NCBI RefSeq assembly: GCF_902859935.1
Contig: NZ_CADIKI010000005.1
Span: 1-64,000, forward strand
Length of the DNA: 64,000 nt
Direction of reading: 5' to 3'
Source: Paraburkholderia fynbosensis
GTDB lineage: Bacteria; Pseudomonadota; Gammaproteobacteria; Burkholderiales; Burkholderiaceae
Below, piece by piece: positions 10,180-18,216 of the stretch. A model generated the notes under the pieces. The model did no database searches. It saw only the letters and a program-made list of their open reading frames with translations, and had not been told where the DNA came from. The position numbers and the translations under genes are program-made. The stretch's first letter is position 1. The number at the start of each line of letters is the position of its first letter.

Positions 10180-10587
10180 TTAGAAGTCTTCGGCCCACCG
10201 TTCCCAGAAACCCGGTTCGTCGTGATGCGCGTTCGTCATGGCAACATCCAGCGAAAGCGCCCAGAAACGCATGTTCGGCAAACGCACGTTGCCGTCGGGC
10301 AGATCGAGAAACGCAGCCAACTGCTGATAGACCGGATCGCCGGCGTCGTAGCAAACGTCCACATATATGCTCCCGCGATAGCCGCGCATCACATTCGGAT
10401 TAGATATTTCGCCGCATTCGCGCCACCCGATATCGTGTGCGTCGAGCCACTGGATAACCTGTGCGCGCGTTTGATTCTCAGTCCATACGCTTCGCTTGCC
10501 CTGCGGGTCGTCGAAGAACGTCAGGTACAGCACGTCTCGCTGTTTCTGGCGAGCGATAGCATCTATATGTTCGAGTACAGTTGGCAT
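10180..10587 (-). CDS. Small hypothetical protein, possible immunity protein (135 aa)
   Basis: A compact, acidic soluble protein with many aromatic residues (FWALSL, PGFWERWAEDF at the C-terminus). It has no membrane segment or known motif. An in-frame GTG at 10620 would add 11 residues, but neither start has a clear Shine-Dalgarno sequence. It follows the SUKH-like gene on the same strand after a 117-base gap. Size, acidity and position behind a toxin gene fit an immunity protein, but nothing in the sequence proves it. A 170-base gap separates it from the 424-aa gene downstream, so it more likely belongs to the toxin group than to the helicase group. Confidence 0.55.
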   Translation of the reverse strand: MPTVLEHIDAIARQKQRDVLYLTFFDDPQGKRSVWTENQTRAQVIQWLDAHDIGWRECGEISNPNVMRGYRGSIYVDVCYDAGDPVYQQLAAFLDLPDGNVRLPNMRFWALSLDVAMTNAHHDEPGFWERWAEDF

Positions 10588-10704
10588 ATCAGCAGCGACC
10601 GGCCATAAAAGAAGGGGCACTCATGCTAATCCTGCAAAGAGACAAATCGTGTCCCGGCAGAATGTGCCCATACCTCTCGCTGGCCGGAGACGTTTTCACC
10701 AGAA

Positions 10705-11112
10705 CTATTCGCCGAAAATCTTCTGCGACAGAAACGCTTCCAGGCCTTCATCCAGCACGCGGACGACACCACCATTCGGCGTGGCCCACAGTACGATCCG
10801 CTGCGCCTTGTTGTCGTATAGATAGTACTGACCGTCGCCAATCTCCAGCAGCGGCGCCGCATTCGCCGGATAGCTCGCATCGCGGCTCAGGTCGTTGTAC
10901 GCATTGAGCACATTGAGGTAGTGGTCTGCCGGGACGCCGAGGCCGTAGGTCTCGTAGGCGCCGAATACAATCACGCCGAAGTCCGAGAGGAAGGACTTGT
11001 ATTCGCTCGATAGAGAAAATGGCAGCTTCTGCTCTAGCGCCTGGATGCTTGCCGGGTCTGCCGGACGGGTATTCGCCTGATGGCGTTCAACCAGTTGTTT
11101 GACGTTTCGCAT
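10705..11112 (-). CDS. SUKH (SMI1/KNR4) family immunity-like protein
   Basis: The 135-residue product has the layout of the SMI1/KNR4 or SUKH fold. There is an early helix ending in LPFSLSSEYKSFLSDFG, then a turn with GAYETYGLGVPADHYLNV, a strand pair with LLEIGDGQYYLYDNKAQRIVLWA, and a final helix VLDEGLEAFLSQKIFG. SUKH proteins are the commonest immunity proteins of bacterial polymorphic toxins and bind the toxin domain directly. The gene begins 13 bases after the stop of the LHH nuclease gene, which is the standard toxin-then-immunity order. I therefore infer that it neutralises that nuclease. There is no membrane or export signal, so it acts in the cytoplasm. Confidence 0.8.
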   Translation of the reverse strand: MRNVKQLVERHQANTRPADPASIQALEQKLPFSLSSEYKSFLSDFGVIVFGAYETYGLGVPADHYLNVLNAYNDLSRDASYPANAAPLLEIGDGQYYLYDNKAQRIVLWATPNGGVVRVLDEGLEAFLSQKIFGE

Positions 11113-11125
11113 AATGAACTCGAAG

Positions 11126-11713
11126 TTAGCTTTGTGACTCGATCTGTGCAGCCCTGGCCTTCCAGTACTCTTCCCGCTCCTTGCCGAAATCCTCCCGATT
11201 GATTTCCGACTCCTTCAGCTTGTTGTGCAGAACGTTATCGTTGCCTTTCCCGCGGTGTTCCGCGCAGGTAAGTTCGGCAAGGGGCGAGTCCTGCTTCTGG
11301 CCGATATGGTGCAATTCAATCGGCCGGCCATTGGCATCGAGCGGCGCGCGGCCAGCCTTCATCCGTTCAAGGTTGGTCTTGCCGAAGAGGTCCACCTTTT
11401 CGTAGTCGATGTCCGTACGAATCAATGCATCCTTGTCATTGACTTTCGTTGCCTCGAGATTGGCATTGTCGTAGATCTGGCCTTCGGCCTCACTGCCAAT
11501 CGCGTCCAGGACGCTCTCCGGAAAGCCATCCCCTTTCAGTTTCTCACGAGTTTCGCCGCTGAGCGACGGAAGCTCGAGACGGTTTTCCTGGGTCAGGAAA
11601 AGAGGTTTGTCGAGCTCGACGACATCCAAGCACAAGTCGGGCATCTCGCGAGCCAGCTCCACCAACTTGTTGGAGGCGTCGGTCTGCTCAAGCGCGAAGG
11701 TTTCTAAATTCAC
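11126..11713 (-). CDS. LHH-family HNH/Endo VII-type nuclease toxin (195 aa)
   Basis: The C-terminal 80 residues match the LHH nuclease class seen at the tips of polymorphic toxins. They read DLFGKTNLERMKAGRAPL, then PIELHHIGQKQDSPLAEL, then EHRGKGNDNVLHNK. The paired His of ELHH and the downstream His/Asn are the expected metal and catalytic residues of the HNH superfamily, predicted to cut DNA. The N-terminal 100 residues are acidic and match no delivery domain. There is no signal peptide, PAAR, VgrG, filamentous repeat or RHS region. The ATG overlaps the stop of the ATPase gene by four bases (ATGA), so its synthesis should be coupled to that ATPase. The SUKH gene follows immediately. Confidence 0.82.
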   Translation of the reverse strand: MNLETFALEQTDASNKLVELAREMPDLCLDVVELDKPLFLTQENRLELPSLSGETREKLKGDGFPESVLDAIGSEAEGQIYDNANLEATKVNDKDALIRTDIDYEKVDLFGKTNLERMKAGRAPLDANGRPIELHHIGQKQDSPLAELTCAEHRGKGNDNVLHNKLKESEINREDFGKEREEYWKARAAQIESQS

Positions 11714-14700
11714 AGGGCACTCCCTTTTTCAACACTAGCTCGCCAACCGGCATAGATCTCAAGATGGCTTCCTTTCTGCATGCTGTAGTCCTTCATCAGA
11801 CACTGCTGGGCGGCGAAGGCCAGCTCACCTGCCAGACCGTCGGCGAGCGGGGACAGCAACGCGCCCAGCAGGTCACGTAGTACGTTGAAGCCACCTAGTA
11901 CGTTGACGTGAGCCGCTGCCTGAATGGCCTGTTGGACGCCAGATCGGCAACCCAGGACATCCACGATCAGCGCCGCGGTGAATCCAAAGCGCTCCGGTTT
12001 CCAGAGCGTAAGCGGCTGCTCACGCTTCGACTCATTGAGGGCCTGATAGAGGGGTATCTTGCTTCGCGTAAGCAAAGGCAAGCTGCGCATGCCCGCTTCG
12101 ATCAGGTTCAGATCGGCAGTGTCGGCGCTACGAATACGCGTCGCCAGTAGCAGCTTGAGCACCTGTTCGTTGAACGCGCTTCGGCTTGAAGTCGCTTTGT
12201 CCGACGGATGGTAGACGTAAGGCGTCTCACGGCCTGCGAATTTTTTGACCTGACAAAGCACCGGCTCCAGCCAGTCGTTCTGGTAGACGATGGCGACGCC
12301 TTTCGGCAGTCTCGCGATCTCTTCAAGCTGGTCATCGCGCAGCGCAACTGATTTGCCGATCAGGCGCCGGTCCATTTCATCCGGCAGGCGCATGATGATT
12401 TTCGTATTGGTGTTGCGGATCGCGGCAATATCCACTGCGTGCGGCGATTGATCCGCAATGATGAAACCTTCACCATACGTCCGCATCTCGGCAATCGCGT
12501 TGGTCAGCATCTCAACGGATTTGCCGATCACGCTCGACCCTTCCGTACTCCCCTCGCCTGCGCTACGCTTGAGTATGTTGTGCGCTTCCTCGAGAACGGT
12601 GACATGGCGGAGCTGCTGGTTCATGCCGCCGTTAGCCATCCGGTATTCGCTCAGGCGCATCACCACAATGCCCATGATCAGGGCCTTGGTTTCCGAAGAA
12701 CCAACGCGGCTTAGGTCCACGATCACGTTGCTGTCGAACAAGGTGGCACTGTCGATCTCGTCGGCGACGAAGATCTGGCCGTTCAAGCCGTTGGTCAACG
12801 ATTTGATCCGCGTCGACAGTGAGCCGATATAGTTACCCTTGAGTTCCTGCGAATAGGCAGATGCCGTGATCACGCTTTCAAGCGCAATGAGCAGATCGGC
12901 GAACGTCGGAAAGAGGCTATCGCTGTAGCGGTTTGCTGACGATTCGAGATCCCATCCGCACTCTTCGTATGCCTGCAGAATGGCGTCCTTGAGCACCGCC
13001 GGCATCGCTGCGTACATCGGCCAGCAGACATTGAAAATCTCCACCAACCGATCCACGTGCTCAAGCACATGAACAGCCACGGGGAACTTGAAAGGATTGA
13101 TCCGCAGCAGTTCGCTGTGCGCCGGATGCGTGCCGAACACGCTGACGTCAGGGCGTTGACCGAAAATGTGTTTGTACTCGCCCTTCGCCGGCTCGATTAC
13201 CAGAAACGGCACGCCCGCGGCTTCGATCTGGCTGAGCATTTCATGGAGCGTGTTGCTTTTGCCGGCGCCGGTCGAGCCACTCACGAACACATGGCTGGAG
13301 AGCTGGTTCAGATTCAGCGAAATAGTTTGTGGCAGGTTTTCCCAGAGATGGCGAATGTTACCGAGCGTCAGCGTTTTTCCCGCACCCGCTTCGGCGAACG
13401 TTCCGTCGAGTCGCTGAACCTTGCGTCCGAATGCCTGCGTTTCCAGCACGGCGACCGTGGAAGTCGACCGGCGAGGCAGGCTCAATTGAATCGCCAGTTC
13501 CTTACCCGATACAAGCGTGGCCGGCGTCAGGTAGCTGATCGGCACCGTCTTTGAGAAATTGGGCCGCAGTTGTGGATGGCTCAGCGCGGTCAGCCAATCG
13601 ATGATTGATTTCTTGCGGCCTGATTGCCAGGTCGTGAGCGCAAAATCCTCGTGACTCGATTTGCTGCCGCGGATCAACCCGAGAAAAATGCTGGCAAGAG
13701 ATTCGGAAGACGCGGTGCTGTCGCCGATAAAATACGCTGCGGAATTCCAGCCACCATATGTTTTGGCCTCGTCGATACGTTCGAGGTGGTGGTCGATCTT
13801 CGACAACAGGCGCTCGATAGTCTTGTCGATCGCCTCGATCGACATTTGCCGGCTCGAACCGTTGGTCTTATTGAGCGAGCGGGTGTCTGTCGTACTCGTC
13901 GTCCTGGTGTCCGAAGTCGTTCTGGAGGCCGCTTCGCTCCACGACGTGCCGTGGCTTTCGCTACGCCCATTCGACGTGGATTGGCTCGTGCCGGTGGTCT
14001 GCTGCTCATTGAATGCGGTAGTAACCGCCGTCGCAACTAAACCACCCGCGACCATCACCAACGGTGCGAACGGCCCCGAAGCGATCGCGGCCGCGCCAAT
14101 CGCCAGGCTCGCCGCGGAGCCGCCGATCGACGCGGCCTTGGCTGCCGCAGTTTGCGAACTCAGTGAACTCGACGTGCCGGTAGTCTCCGTTGTACTCGTG
14201 CCGACCGTTTCGGAGGTGCCTTTAGTTTCCGTCAGGCCAAGACTTTGCCCCAGGGATTGACTCAACCCCTCGCTGATGCTCTGACCGACACTGTCGCTTT
14301 CTTGCTCACCAAACGACACCTGCTGCTTCAGCAGCGGCGAAAGCTGGGTCGCTACCTGCTCGTATCCGGTGCGGATCAGGTCGAGATTCTGCGAGGAAAC
14401 CGGCTCGGCCAGAATGATCGCTTGATAGACGCGACTTTCAGCGGCATCGATAAAGCGTTCGAGCCCTTGCATGAAGTGTTCGCGATTTTCCGTCGACAGT
14501 GCTGGCACGCCCGTGACAGCGGTGATGCTCGCAGCCGTACTGTCCTTTTCGGCCGCTACGCTCTCGAGTAACGCGTTGACCTCCTGGACATTGAGCGGGA
14601 GTAGCGAACTACCCGAAAAATGACCTTTGAAGGTCTCACGCAAAAGCTCGCCGGCGTTTTGCCCAAGCATTCTTCCCGGCTCGCCTCGCGCGCCGATGAA

Positions 14701-15021
14701 CACTTCTGTTTCGACGCCATCCGAACGCAGAAACAGGAACACCGAATAGCCTGCGGCGCCCAATGCCGTGTAGGCCGCGGTGGTGCTTTCGAGGACCGAC
14801 TGCTTGTTGCCCTGGACAATCCGCTCGATGCGGAAGATCCGCACGTCGCTGGCGCGGTTGAGTGGGACGCCCTTTTCGGCGAAGGCATGAACGAAATAAT
14901 GCTCCAACTCCGCCAGATAGCTGCGGTTGATCAGAGACCGTCCGGCTTCGAGCGTGGCTGCGGTGTTCTGATTGATTGAGGGAATCTCGATCTCAGGTTG
15001 GCGTACTGATGTCAGAATCAT
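11710..15021 (-). CDS. HerA/FtsK-like ATPase with membrane hairpin and Ser/Thr-rich linker (1103 aa)
   Basis: The C-terminal half is a HerA/DUF87-type hexameric ATPase. It has Walker A GSTGAGKSNT near residue 585, Walker B with TVLEEAHNIL near 807 and a sensor-like stretch IIADQSPHAVD. The N-terminal 230 residues form an unassigned domain. A run of small hydrophobic residues follows (about 285-330, SLAIGAAAIASGPFAPLVMVAG), probably a membrane hairpin. It is flanked on both sides by segments made almost wholly of Ser, Thr and Gly (TETTGTSSSLSSQ; TSDTRTTSTTDTRS). An open frame continues upstream to 15351 but runs through the neighbouring gene. ATG 15021 starts 5 bases after that gene's stop and is preferred. 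The product is probably a membrane-tethered translocase or pump; the substrate is unknown. Confidence 0.82.
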   Translation of the reverse strand: MILTSVRQPEIEIPSINQNTAATLEAGRSLINRSYLAELEHYFVHAFAEKGVPLNRASDVRIFRIERIVQGNKQSVLESTTAAYTALGAAGYSVFLFLRSDGVETEVFIGARGEPGRMLGQNAGELLRETFKGHFSGSSLLPLNVQEVNALLESVAAEKDSTAASITAVTGVPALSTENREHFMQGLERFIDAAESRVYQAIILAEPVSSQNLDLIRTGYEQVATQLSPLLKQQVSFGEQESDSVGQSISEGLSQSLGQSLGLTETKGTSETVGTSTTETTGTSSSLSSQTAAAKAASIGGSAASLAIGAAAIASGPFAPLVMVAGGLVATAVTTAFNEQQTTGTSQSTSNGRSESHGTSWSEAASRTTSDTRTTSTTDTRSLNKTNGSSRQMSIEAIDKTIERLLSKIDHHLERIDEAKTYGGWNSAAYFIGDSTASSESLASIFLGLIRGSKSSHEDFALTTWQSGRKKSIIDWLTALSHPQLRPNFSKTVPISYLTPATLVSGKELAIQLSLPRRSTSTVAVLETQAFGRKVQRLDGTFAEAGAGKTLTLGNIRHLWENLPQTISLNLNQLSSHVFVSGSTGAGKSNTLHEMLSQIEAAGVPFLVIEPAKGEYKHIFGQRPDVSVFGTHPAHSELLRINPFKFPVAVHVLEHVDRLVEIFNVCWPMYAAMPAVLKDAILQAYEECGWDLESSANRYSDSLFPTFADLLIALESVITASAYSQELKGNYIGSLSTRIKSLTNGLNGQIFVADEIDSATLFDSNVIVDLSRVGSSETKALIMGIVVMRLSEYRMANGGMNQQLRHVTVLEEAHNILKRSAGEGSTEGSSVIGKSVEMLTNAIAEMRTYGEGFIIADQSPHAVDIAAIRNTNTKIIMRLPDEMDRRLIGKSVALRDDQLEEIARLPKGVAIVYQNDWLEPVLCQVKKFAGRETPYVYHPSDKATSSRSAFNEQVLKLLLATRIRSADTADLNLIEAGMRSLPLLTRSKIPLYQALNESKREQPLTLWKPERFGFTAALIVDVLGCRSGVQQAIQAAAHVNVLGGFNVLRDLLGALLSPLADGLAGELAFAAQQCLMKDYSMQKGSHLEIYAGWRASVEKGSAL

Positions 15022-15026
15022 TGAGC

Positions 15027-15947
15027 TTATTTCACCAGCGAGAGACAAATCACCACCGCCGCGAGCGCGCCGCCAAATAGCAGGGCAATTTTGAAGATTG
15101 GATTCAGTTCCGGGCGCGCCGTGCGTGATTCGGGGCTCGGCGTGGATGGTGCCTGATCCGCGGTGGCCTTGGCCGCACGCTGGCGTGGGTCTGGTTGGAG
15201 GCTTGGTGTGCTCGGTGCAGCGATGGGAGCAAAGCCTTCCACGCCGAGTTGACGCAGGTGCTCCCGGACCTCCACCAGGTGTAGGAAGCGCTTTTCCGAG
15301 AAGTTGGTCTTCAGATAGACAGTCTGGTTGTCGTAGTAGGCCAGTAACCATTGACTCTGGTCTGGATCGATCTCGCGCGCGAAGGCTTTCTCCGCGTAGG
15401 GCTCAAATAGGCCTGATACTTGTCCTTTCGTCCAAGCCGACGCGTTCCGAAGATCCTGTCTGCTAAGCCGGTTATTGTTGAGTTCGAGTCGCAACGCCGT
15501 TTGAACGGTCAGCAAGTCGCCTTCATCGACGAACTTCTTCAGATTGCTAGAGGGCTGATAGGACGAAGGCGTGCCGTCAAAGCGCTTGGCTTGAGAGCGC
15601 TCGCTCACACCAGAGGCCCCACTGCTAACAGACGGCGGAACGAAGCCTTTGTAGCCTTCCTGCCGAAAATACTCGCGAACCGTGATCAAGTGTTCGAGAC
15701 GCTCTTTGGAGAAATTTTGTTTCGCACAACGCTTCTGCCGGCTGTAGTAAGCGACGTCCCATTTGAACTGCGCGGGGTCGATTTCTGCGAGCATCTCGTC
15801 CGCGGCATAGGAATCCAGCAGGTTGGGCGTAGCGTTTTCCGCTTGCGCTAGAAACTGCCTCAAGAATTCGCCACTGACTTGCGTTTCTTCGAACGCCAAG
15901 AGAAATTCATGGCGGACCTTTGCGATAGTTGTGTCTATTGTGCTCAT
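15027..15947 (-). CDS. Tail-anchored protein with duplicated domain (306 aa)
   Basis: The sequence contains two copies of a roughly 75-residue unit. The first has IDPAQFKWDVAYYSRQKR, NFSKERLEHL and VREYFRQEGYKGFVPP. The second has IDPDQSQWLLAYYDNQTV, NFSEKRFLHL and VREHLRQLGVEGFAPI. A low-complexity Pro/Ser/Ala linker follows (near TPSLQPDPRQRAAKATADQ), and then one C-terminal membrane span (IFKIALLFGGALAAVVICLSL) ending in Val-Lys. This is tail-anchor topology, with both repeats in the cytoplasm. ATG 15947 lies 13 bases after the stop of the GTPase gene and is preferred over an upstream extension that would overlap it. No known family was recognised. Its position between the dynamins and the ATPase suggests an adaptor holding them at the membrane. 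Confidence 0.7.
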   Translation of the reverse strand: MSTIDTTIAKVRHEFLLAFEETQVSGEFLRQFLAQAENATPNLLDSYAADEMLAEIDPAQFKWDVAYYSRQKRCAKQNFSKERLEHLITVREYFRQEGYKGFVPPSVSSGASGVSERSQAKRFDGTPSSYQPSSNLKKFVDEGDLLTVQTALRLELNNNRLSRQDLRNASAWTKGQVSGLFEPYAEKAFAREIDPDQSQWLLAYYDNQTVYLKTNFSEKRFLHLVEVREHLRQLGVEGFAPIAAPSTPSLQPDPRQRAAKATADQAPSTPSPESRTARPELNPIFKIALLFGGALAAVVICLSLVK

Positions 15948-15960
15948 GAGTTTCCCGAGT

Positions 15961-18216
15961 TCAAACGGCCAAAGTCTGATCAAGTCTTGACTTGAAGCTC
16001 CTGATCCAGTCATGTAGGAGCCTAGCCTCTTCGAGAGCAAGCTCCCGCTCCTTGCGCTCACCTATCTTCCCTCTCAGCGAGTCCAACAACTCATTGAACT
16101 TTGATTCGAACTCATTGTTCATATATTCGACGAAGCGATTAGTCAGTTTATCTTTCCCGCTCTCGATTTCGGTGCGCGCAGCCCGTATTAGACCCGTGAA
16201 GGCCGTCTCAATTTGGGTCAAGCGCTCCTTCCAGAACTCACCGAGATCAACGTATTCCTCGTCGCCGTATACGTTCACGGTCTTCTTTCTCGTCCAGGAG
16301 AACGGGTTGTACCAGCGACTGTCGCTCTCCTCTCGCTGCGACTTGACCACGCGCCGCTCCTTAATATCATCGCGCTGAAGCGTGAGATTTAGCGAAATGT
16401 CAACCATTTTTTTCCTGATGCCTTCGAGGACGGGTAAATTCAAGTCTTGGGTCCCCGCGAACAGTGCCTGGATATATCGCGCGTAATTCTTCTGGAGTTC
16501 TTCGCCGATGAGATGCTGACTGGATGCAAACAGCGCCTCATATTCGTTGATAAGCTTCTTGTACTCGAATCTCAGCGTCTCTTCCGCATTTCCGACCATC
16601 GCCTCTGCTTCTGTTACCAAAGCCGTGCGTTGGAAGCCGCGTTCCATCGCACGGATCATTGGGGCAACGGATGCCTCGAGTTCAACAAGCCTAGCCTCCA
16701 CAAGGGGGGGTAGCGCCATGCCTTCCGCCTGAACCTTATCTCTGTAGGCATCCGTTTCAAACCCTTTTTCCTGGCGCGCCTTCAACACGGCGATCTCCCC
16801 CTCGACCCGGCGAAGCGTCGCTTCATCCTGATCCAGCTGCTCGATCAACCCCGTTTCGTTGAGCCCCACTTCAATCGCTTTGGTAAGTGCATCGTAAGCA
16901 CGCTTAACGCGATGCGGGAAGTTGTACTTGTCGATGTACTCATCGATCATCGCTTCCACCGCCGGCAAACCACTGCCCAGCAGCAGACTGGAGAGATTCT
17001 TCTCTTCCAGATTACGTCTCACCCGCGACGTAATCGGCATGTACTGCAACATGTCCATGCGCGGTTCTTCGCTGAACAGATCCGCCATACTCTTGTAGTC
17101 GTTACGCTCTTTACGCGTATGGCCATCGCTGGGCTTACGAATCAGTCTCGCGAGGTTTGCCGAAATCGGGTAGATCGTCGGATTCTGAATCCCGTTGCTG
17201 CTGAGATATTGCCTGACACGCGTCAGGACCGATGCCGGGTCTTCACCGTTCTCAGGATCGAACACATCCATCTTGTTGATAACGAAGATAAAGCGATCCT
17301 TGCTCTGCTTGCCGCCTTTGCGCATCGTCTCAGCCACCAGACCGAGCAGATGCTTGTCGTCATTGGTGCCGAGCTGGCTGGCGTTGAGCACGTACAGGAT
17401 CAACGGATTGCGCCGCGAATCCTGCACAAATCCCATCGTGGTGCGTTGGTGCTCTTCGTCCTGGCTGTTGTTCGGCCCGGGTGTATCGGTCAACACAAGC
17501 CGCACGTATGCGCGCTCTTCAATGCCTTCGATATTGCCTTGAATATCGATGAGCTTGGTATCCGCAGAGGTATTCCAGTCTTTGATCGTTTCCGCCGTGA
17601 CGTTCTCGGAACTCGCCAGCACCTGCCCTCGTGCGCCTAGGCGTTGGGCCGTGAAGCGCTGCTTCATCGAATCGTTGTCAGTGATTCGCGCGATCGTCGC
17701 CGTGGTCGCCTCGTTGGCGGCGGGGAGCAGATCACGGCCGAGCATCGCGTTGATCAGCGTCGATTTCCCCGACGACATGGTGGCGACGACGTAGACGTCG
17801 AAATCCTTATTGAACGCTTCATCAAATGATCTTTTCGCCTCTTCGTTCTCGGAGATGAAAAGTTTGAACTCCGGGTGTTCGGCGGCTTCGTCCATCAGAC
17901 CACGGATTTTTTCGAGGCGAACCTCACTGGAGTCGATTTCTTTCCAGCTCACATTCACCTGCATGCCACCCGCATTGGCCACTTCAGCCGCCGCAGCCAC
18001 ATCCAGAAAGTCCGATTCAACGCCGGTGAAGGTGACGTCGAAACGCTTGTCGCCGTTGAACAGAACACTCAATTCGTCGAACAGTTTCTCTACCCACACC
18101 TGAAGGCGCATTTCCTTGTAGCTCGACAGCTTGCAACCTTCCGCAGGAGGCTGGCCATTGGCCAGAAACTGGGTATCGACGATGAACGGATTGTGGATGA
18201 TTTCGATCTTATTCAT
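15961..18216 (-). CDS. Dynamin-like GTPase, large subunit (751 aa)
   Basis: This is a bacterial dynamin-family GTPase. After a 120-residue N-terminal region come the G1 P-loop ATMSSGKST (145-153), the switch region EATTATIARI, G3 TDTPGPNNS (about 243) and G4 NKMD. Long helices follow (about 430-751), suited to a stalk. Within them an aromatic and basic tip (WYNPFSWTRKK, near 660) resembles the membrane-inserting paddle of such proteins. Family members self-assemble on membranes and remodel or fuse them with GTP; several bacterial pairs protect membrane integrity. The start codon overlaps the stop of the second GTPase gene by four bases (ATGA). The base composition is visibly less GC-rich than the conjugation genes, consistent with recent transfer. 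Confidence 0.88.
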   Translation of the reverse strand: MNKIEIIHNPFIVDTQFLANGQPPAEGCKLSSYKEMRLQVWVEKLFDELSVLFNGDKRFDVTFTGVESDFLDVAAAAEVANAGGMQVNVSWKEIDSSEVRLEKIRGLMDEAAEHPEFKLFISENEEAKRSFDEAFNKDFDVYVVATMSSGKSTLINAMLGRDLLPAANEATTATIARITDNDSMKQRFTAQRLGARGQVLASSENVTAETIKDWNTSADTKLIDIQGNIEGIEERAYVRLVLTDTPGPNNSQDEEHQRTTMGFVQDSRRNPLILYVLNASQLGTNDDKHLLGLVAETMRKGGKQSKDRFIFVINKMDVFDPENGEDPASVLTRVRQYLSSNGIQNPTIYPISANLARLIRKPSDGHTRKERNDYKSMADLFSEEPRMDMLQYMPITSRVRRNLEEKNLSSLLLGSGLPAVEAMIDEYIDKYNFPHRVKRAYDALTKAIEVGLNETGLIEQLDQDEATLRRVEGEIAVLKARQEKGFETDAYRDKVQAEGMALPPLVEARLVELEASVAPMIRAMERGFQRTALVTEAEAMVGNAEETLRFEYKKLINEYEALFASSQHLIGEELQKNYARYIQALFAGTQDLNLPVLEGIRKKMVDISLNLTLQRDDIKERRVVKSQREESDSRWYNPFSWTRKKTVNVYGDEEYVDLGEFWKERLTQIETAFTGLIRAARTEIESGKDKLTNRFVEYMNNEFESKFNELLDSLRGKIGERKERELALEEARLLHDWIRSFKSRLDQTLAV

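Noticed and set aside
13840..14260. Possible repeat array or CRISPR-like pattern
   Set aside because: The repetitive look comes from Ser/Thr codons in the ATPase linker; there are no constant repeats with unique spacers.
15022..15351. N-terminal extension of the HerA-like ATPase by 110 residues
   Set aside because: It runs in another frame through the tail-anchored protein gene and is Pro/Arg/Gly-rich shadow sequence; ATG 15021 directly follows that gene's stop.
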